Part shown: piece by piece, positions 60,155 to 64,000 of the stretch
Position numbering within the stretch: the first letter of the stretch is position 1
Layout of the letters: every line of letters begins with the position of its first letter
Assembly: GCA_021496505.1 (NCBI GenBank)
Contig: CP053031.1
Location: 1,411,001 to 1,475,000 of the forward strand
Length of the DNA stretch: 64,000 bases
Direction: 5' to 3'
From: Thermoleophilia bacterium SCSIO 60948
GTDB taxonomy: Bacteria; Actinomycetota; Thermoleophilia; Solirubrobacterales; 70-9
Program-made: the position numbers and the translations under genes
The notes under the pieces: generated by a model
The model's database searches: none
What the model saw: only the letters and a program-made list of their open reading frames with translations
What the model was told of the DNA's origin: nothing

Positions 60155-62472
60155 GGAGCGGGGGAGACGACCGCGGCCGAGCTCGAGGCGGAGTCGTCCT
60201 CGTCCTCGGACGCCGCGCCCGTCTCGAGCTGCTGCGCCGCCTCGGCCTCGATCTCGTCGTCCGACTTGCCGCGGGCGTCCTCGAGCTCCTGGTGGGCGAG
60301 GACGACGTCGTGGAAGATCAGCGCGGGAAACGTGCCGCCGTCGACCGGCGCGCCGCCGTACTCGGTCAGCATCGGCTCGTTCGAGTCCGGGCGCCCTACC
60401 CACACGCAGGCCGTGATGTCGCCGGTCGCACCGCAGAACCAGGCGTCGCCGTTGTTGTCGGTCGTTCCGGTCTTGCCCCAGGTCGGGATCCCGGTAGCCG
60501 CGTTCGTGCCGGTGCCCGACTCGACGACCGTCGCGAGCGCCTCGCGAGCGGTCTGCGCCGCCTCTACCGGGACCGCCTGCGTCGTCTCGACCTCGTTCTC
60601 CCCGGTCGCACCGCTGTCGTCTGAGACCGGATTCCCGTTCTCGTCGAGGACCTGGGTCATCGCCACCGGCCCCTCATCGGCGGCCAGCGTTCCGGTGGTG
60701 CGGCGGCCGTCCTCGGCGATCGACTCGTAGGCGTGGGCCATCTCGAGCGGCGTCACGCCCTGCTCGAGCCCGCCGAGGATCATCGCCGGGTTGGTCGAGA
60801 GCTCCGTGTCGATGCCGAGCGCGTGAGCGGTCTCGGCGATCCGCTTCGGGCCGAGCTGCATGCCGAGCTCGGCGTAGACCGAGTTGTCGGAGTTCGTGGT
60901 CGCGTCGAGCAACGAGACCGGTCCGAGGTAGGAGTCGTCGTAGTTGGCCGGCTCGAAGCGCACCGTCTTGGTCACGAGCTCGCCGTCCTTGTTCTCGACC
61001 TCGGCCTCGAACGGGATCGACTTCGGCTCGGAGACGAACACCTCGTCGAGCGAGCGTCCCTCCTCGAGCGCCGTCAGGAGGGTGAAGGGCTTGAACGACG
61101 ATCCCGGCTGGCGCTGGCCGTTCGTCGCCAGGTTGAACGGCTCGTTCTCGTAGTCCGAGCCACCGACCATCGCGCGCACCGCCGACGTCTCGTTGTCGAG
61201 GACGACGACGGCCGCGGTCGGGTCGATCCCGGCCAGTCGCTCGGAGACGATGCCCTCGACCTCGCGCTGGAGGTCGAGGTCGAGCGTCGACTGGATCTCG
61301 AGGCCGCCGCCGAACGCTTCGCCGGCGCCGTAGCGGTCGACGAGCTGCTGGCGCAGCCACGAGGTGAAGTAGGGGGCCTTCGAGTCGTCCTCCGGCGGCT
61401 GGATGTCCTTCGCCCGCGGGATCGGCTGCGCCGAGTACTCCTCGAGCTCCTCCGCCGTGATGAAGCCCTGTTCCTCCATGTTGGCGAGCACCTGGTTTCG
61501 CCGGTCGGTCGCGGCCTCGGGGTTGGCGCGCGGTGAGTAGCCGCTCGGCGAGGAGATGATCCCGGCGAGCAGCGCCGCCTCCCAGGGCAGGAGCTCGGAG
61601 GCGCACGGGTTCTCCTCGGTCCCGCAACCGGGGTGGTTGTAGCCGAAGTAGGTGCGGGCGGCCGATTCGACGCCGGTCGCACCCTCGCCGAAGTAGATGA
61701 GGTTGAGGTAGTTGGTGAGGATCTTGTCCTTCGGCCACTTGCGCTCGATCTGGTAGGCGAGGCTGGCCTCGCGGAGCTTCTGGAAGATCGTCCGCTGGTC
61801 CTGGGCTGCGAGCGCGTTCTTGACGAACTGCTGGGTGATCGTCGAGGCGCCCTGCTCAGCCGAGCCGGCGAGGATGTCCTGGACGACCGCGCGGCCGATG
61901 CCGCGGAAGTCGACCCCACGGTGCTCGTAGAAGCGCTGGTCCTCGATCGCGACGACCGCGTCCTTGATCGACGGCGAGATCTCGTCGGTGCTCAGCAGGA
62001 TGCGGCCCTCGTTGTTGGTCAGCACGGCGAGCCGCTCTCCGCTCATGTCCGTGACGACGGAGTTCTCCGATGCCGCGTACTGCGCCCGGGTCTCCAGCGA
62101 AGGCAGGTCCTGCGCGACGGCCATCATGATCCCGAAGATCCAGGCGATCCCGGCGAGGATCGACAGGCCGAAGAAGACGAGCGCGAAGCGAAGCTTCTTC
62201 AGCCGCGGCTTGCGCGGGCCGTCGTCGGGGCCCGGGGGCTCGGGCAGACGTGGCGCCCTCGCGGCCCGGACCCGCTCCTTGACCCGGTCGGCGAATCCAC
62301 GCCCGCCGGCTCCGTCCGAGGCGGAGCTCGATCCGGCGTCGCGGAGGCTGATCACCTTGGCGCCCTGCTCGTCGGAGACGTTGAGACCGGCGAGCGAGGA
62401 TCCAGGGCCCTCGACACGCCGGCGGCGGCCTCGTCCTCTGGCTCGGTCTTCTGAATCAGGCGGTGTTGGCAT
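60151..62472 (-). CDS. Class A penicillin-binding protein (bifunctional)
   Basis: Bifunctional peptidoglycan synthase of 773 residues from the ATG at 62472. A basic cytoplasmic region (about 1-95) precedes one membrane segment (about 97-119). The GT51 glycosyltransferase domain (about 135-310) has AIEDQRFYEHRGVDFRGI with the catalytic Glu, STITQQFVKN and YLNLIYFGEGATGVESAARTYFG. The transpeptidase domain (about 390-700) has GSSFKPFTLLTALEEG (SxxK), TTNSDNSVYAEL (SxN) and TWGKTGTTDNNGDAWFCG (KTG). The acidic C-terminus is low complexity. A longer frame opening upstream crosses the tyrS start and is rejected. Comparable to PonA1/PBP1A. Confidence 0.95.
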   Translation of the reverse strand: MPTPPDSEDRARGRGRRRRVEGPGSSLAGLNVSDEQGAKVISLRDAGSSSASDGAGGRGFADRVKERVRAARAPRLPEPPGPDDGPRKPRLKKLRFALVFFGLSILAGIAWIFGIMMAVAQDLPSLETRAQYAASENSVVTDMSGERLAVLTNNEGRILLSTDEISPSIKDAVVAIEDQRFYEHRGVDFRGIGRAVVQDILAGSAEQGASTITQQFVKNALAAQDQRTIFQKLREASLAYQIERKWPKDKILTNYLNLIYFGEGATGVESAARTYFGYNHPGCGTEENPCASELLPWEAALLAGIISSPSGYSPRANPEAATDRRNQVLANMEEQGFITAEELEEYSAQPIPRAKDIQPPEDDSKAPYFTSWLRQQLVDRYGAGEAFGGGLEIQSTLDLDLQREVEGIVSERLAGIDPTAAVVVLDNETSAVRAMVGGSDYENEPFNLATNGQRQPGSSFKPFTLLTALEEGRSLDEVFVSEPKSIPFEAEVENKDGELVTKTVRFEPANYDDSYLGPVSLLDATTNSDNSVYAELGMQLGPKRIAETAHALGIDTELSTNPAMILGGLEQGVTPLEMAHAYESIAEDGRRTTGTLAADEGPVAMTQVLDENGNPVSDDSGATGENEVETTQAVPVEAAQTAREALATVVESGTGTNAATGIPTWGKTGTTDNNGDAWFCGATGDITACVWVGRPDSNEPMLTEYGGAPVDGGTFPALIFHDVVLAHQELEDARGKSDDEIEAEAAQQLETGAASEDEDDSASSSAAVVSPAP

Positions 62473-62622
62473 GACGCTGTCGGCCCCGGGGACGTGACCC
62501 CGGGAGATCTGAGACCCGGGAGCGACCGGGCGGGCGGCGTCGCCCGAAGGGCGTTTGTCGGCGCCGCGCCGAACGAGAGCCCAGGTATGCAGACGGGACC
62601 CTCTCGAAAGCGGGCGCGAGTC

Positions 62623-62628
62623 TAGCAT
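62623..62628 (+). promoter_or_regulatory. -10 hexamer TAGCAT of tyrS, leaderless
   Basis: TAGCAT ends 7 bases before the GTG at 62636 and fixes that start over an in-frame ATG at 62555. Confidence 0.55.
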
Positions 62629-62635
62629 TGGCCCC

Positions 62636-63856
62636 GTGACGAATCCGGCGCTCCAGACCTCCGCCGGCGACGAGGCGCGGACCGTCGATCCGCCCTCGGC
62701 AGCCGAGCTCGAGGCGCTGCTCCGCGGAGCGAGCGACGTGCTGCCGAGCGGTCGCCTGGTCGAGCAGCTCAGCGCGGGCAGGGCGCTGCGGGTCAAGTTC
62801 GGCGTCGATCCGACGAGCCCCGACATCCACCTCGGCCACACCGTCGTGCTCAACCGGCTGCGGATGTTCCAGGAGCTCGGTCACACCGTCGTCCTGATCA
62901 TCGGTGACCAGACCGCGCGCGTCGGAGACCCGTCGGGGCGCTCCGAGCTTCGCCCCCAGCTCGAGCCCGCCGAGATCGAGGCGAACACGCTCACGTATAC
63001 GGACCAGGCCTTCCGCGTGCTCGATCGCGACCGGACCGAGCTCAGATACAACAGTGAGTGGCTGGCGATGGGGAGCGAGGGCTTCATCGACCTGATGCGC
63101 CGCTTCACCGTCGCCCGTCTGCTCGAGCGCGACGACTTCGCTCGGCGGATCGAGCGCGCCGAGCCGATCTCGATGCTCGAGCTCCTGTACCCGATCATGC
63201 AGGGCTACGACTCCGTCGCCGTTCGCTCGGACGTCGAGCTCGGCGGATCCGATCAGAAGTTCAATCTGCTCTTCGGGCGCACCGTCCAGGAGTCCTTCGG
63301 GATGCCACCGCAGTCGATCATGACCCTGCCGATCCTCCCCGGCACCGACGGCGTGCGCAAGATGAGCAAGTCCTATGGCAACTACGTCGGGGTCACGGAC
63401 CCGCCCGGGGAGATCTTCGGGCGGTTGATGAGCATCCCCGATGAGGTCATGGGCACCTACTACGAGCTCCTGCTCGGCGAGGCACTCGATCCGGGCGCTC
63501 ATCCAGCCGTCGCCAAGCGAGCGCTCGCGCGCCGGATCACCGATCGGTTCGCCGGACCGGGCGAGGGGGAGCGCGCCGAGGCGACGTTCGATCGTGTTCA
63601 TCGCGACGGCGCCGTGCCTGACGACGTGGAGACCTTCCCGATCGGGCCCCGTGACGGCGAGGTCCATCTCCCGGCGGTCCTCGCCGCCGCGTTCGGTCTC
63701 AGCCGCTCCGAGGCCCGCCGCGGACTCGGCTCGGGCGCGGTACGCCTCGACGGCGAGCCCCTCGACGGCGGTCGGCTCGACGTGCCGGCCGGCGAGCTCG
63801 ACGGTCGTGTGATCCGCTTCGGGAAGCGCCGTCAGGCGCGCCTCGAGGCGCACTGA
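62636..63856 (+). CDS. tyrS: Tyrosyl-tRNA synthetase
   Basis: Class I synthetase of 406 residues. Signatures: VKFGVDPTSPDIHLGHTVVLNRLRMFQELGH split over the HIGH-type region (DIHLGH), IGDQTARVGDPSGR, YNSEWLAMG, LLYPIMQGYDSVAVRSDVELGGSDQKFNLLFGR, and the KMSKS loop in VRKMSKSYGNYVG. A C-terminal S4-like RNA-binding domain (SRSEARRGLGSGAVRLDGEPL) binds tRNA-Tyr. The GTG at 62636 is leaderless behind TAGCAT. The order argH - mpg - PBP - tyrS keeps an arrangement I associate with actinobacteria. Confidence 0.95.
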   Translation: MTNPALQTSAGDEARTVDPPSAAELEALLRGASDVLPSGRLVEQLSAGRALRVKFGVDPTSPDIHLGHTVVLNRLRMFQELGHTVVLIIGDQTARVGDPSGRSELRPQLEPAEIEANTLTYTDQAFRVLDRDRTELRYNSEWLAMGSEGFIDLMRRFTVARLLERDDFARRIERAEPISMLELLYPIMQGYDSVAVRSDVELGGSDQKFNLLFGRTVQESFGMPPQSIMTLPILPGTDGVRKMSKSYGNYVGVTDPPGEIFGRLMSIPDEVMGTYYELLLGEALDPGAHPAVAKRALARRITDRFAGPGEGERAEATFDRVHRDGAVPDDVETFPIGPRDGEVHLPAVLAAAFGLSRSEARRGLGSGAVRLDGEPLDGGRLDVPAGELDGRVIRFGKRRQARLEAH

Positions 63857-63899
63857 GCCCGGCCCGAGAGCTCGCCGCGTCGATCGCGGTGAAATTTCC

Positions 63900-63928
63900 T
63901 TGAAGGCGGCCTGTCGGCGCGCTATCTT
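63900..63928 (+). promoter_or_regulatory. Sigma70-type promoter reading out of the window
   Basis: TTGAAG (63900-63905), a 17-bp spacer and TATCTT (63923-63928): the only site seen with both -35 and -10 elements at canonical spacing. A second pair, TTGACC (63968) and TATACT (63995-64000), has a 21-bp spacer. Tandem promoters with no start codon nearby suggest a strongly expressed downstream unit, possibly an rRNA operon. Confidence 0.5.
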
Positions 63929-63938
63929 TGTCGGCCCT

Positions 63939-63960
63939 TCCCGGGGCGACCAAGCCGGGA
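63939..63960 (+). other. Inverted repeat between the outward promoters
   Basis: TCCCGG (63939-63944) and CCGGGA (63955-63960) with a 10-base loop, just downstream of the TTGAAG/TATCTT promoter. Could be a tyrS terminator or an early structure of the outgoing transcript. Confidence 0.35.
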
Positions 63961-64000
63961 GCGTCATTTGACCGAGAGGTCCTGGGGCGCTGTCTATACT

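Noticed and set aside
62473..62853. Longer penicillin-binding protein frame starting at 62853
   Set aside because: It would overlap the tyrS start on the other strand; the ATG at 62472 gives a normal cytoplasmic N-terminus.

Overview
This 64 kb window is a chromosomal segment of a very GC-rich bacterium, most likely an actinobacterium of the class Thermoleophilia (Solirubrobacterales or a relative). That placement is inferred from several things: codons ending almost always in C or G; many genes that seem to start leaderless behind a lone TANNNT hexamer; short secreted proteins ending in LPFTG plus a membrane segment; families of secreted 'choice-of-anchor Q' proteins with a C-terminal Ig-like module; and the order argH - mpg - tyrS. 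No phage, insertion sequence, CRISPR array, tRNA or rRNA gene was found inside the window. The only selfish element is an intein in a UvrD-type helicase.

Layout. (1) 1-3.7 kb: a two-component system downstream of a Gly-X-Y-rich membrane-anchored protein, divergent from an LPFTG surface protein, with 11-bp-spaced TCTCATC repeats between them. (2) 3.8-7.2 kb: endonuclease IV, glutamyl-tRNA synthetase and an HDOD-LuxR fusion. (3) 7.4-10.2 kb: a CymR-like Rrf2 regulator, a jelly-roll-like membrane-anchored protein, cysK and cysE. (4) 10.2-14.4 kb: intein-split UvrD/PcrA helicase and folD. (5) 14.5-19.5 kb: three paralogous four-helix membrane proteins, then gatCAB. (6) 19.5-24.3 kb: NDH-2, a zinc-ribbon membrane protein, a GT2 glycosyltransferase, an RTX-repeat protein and a UDP-sulfoquinovose synthase. 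(7) 24.4-42.8 kb: ilvBN, a menaquinone cluster (menF, menD, menC, menA, menB, menE) interleaved with four paralogous secreted beta-helix proteins, then ilvC, an ATP-grasp protein, a DUF4389 protein and a cupin. (8) 42.9-58.1 kb: a serine-pathway aminotransferase and serA, two membrane proteins, leuA with a leucine-rich leader peptide, an XRE-cupin regulator, leuC, leuD, a methyltransferase, leuB, ilvE, cimA and a DegT aminotransferase. (9) 58.1-64 kb: argH, mpg, a class A penicillin-binding protein, tyrS and outward-reading promoter sequence.

The genes fit together as a metabolic core. IlvB/IlvN, IlvC and IlvE with LeuA, LeuCD, LeuB and CimA cover most of branched-chain amino acid synthesis; ilvD is not here and isoleucine probably starts from citramalate. 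SerA with its aminotransferase supplies serine, which CysE and CysK turn into cysteine. The men genes make the menaquinone that NDH-2 would reduce. GatCAB completes Gln- and/or Asn-tRNA.

The most notable points are the helicase intein with a GIY-YIG-like insert, the leuA leader peptide (and a weaker candidate before cimA), the four-member beta-helix family inside the men cluster, the recurrent leaderless promoter pattern, the CymR-like protein beside cysKE, and sqdB in an apparently non-phototrophic genome. All functions are read from sequence motifs by eye; no database search was run.
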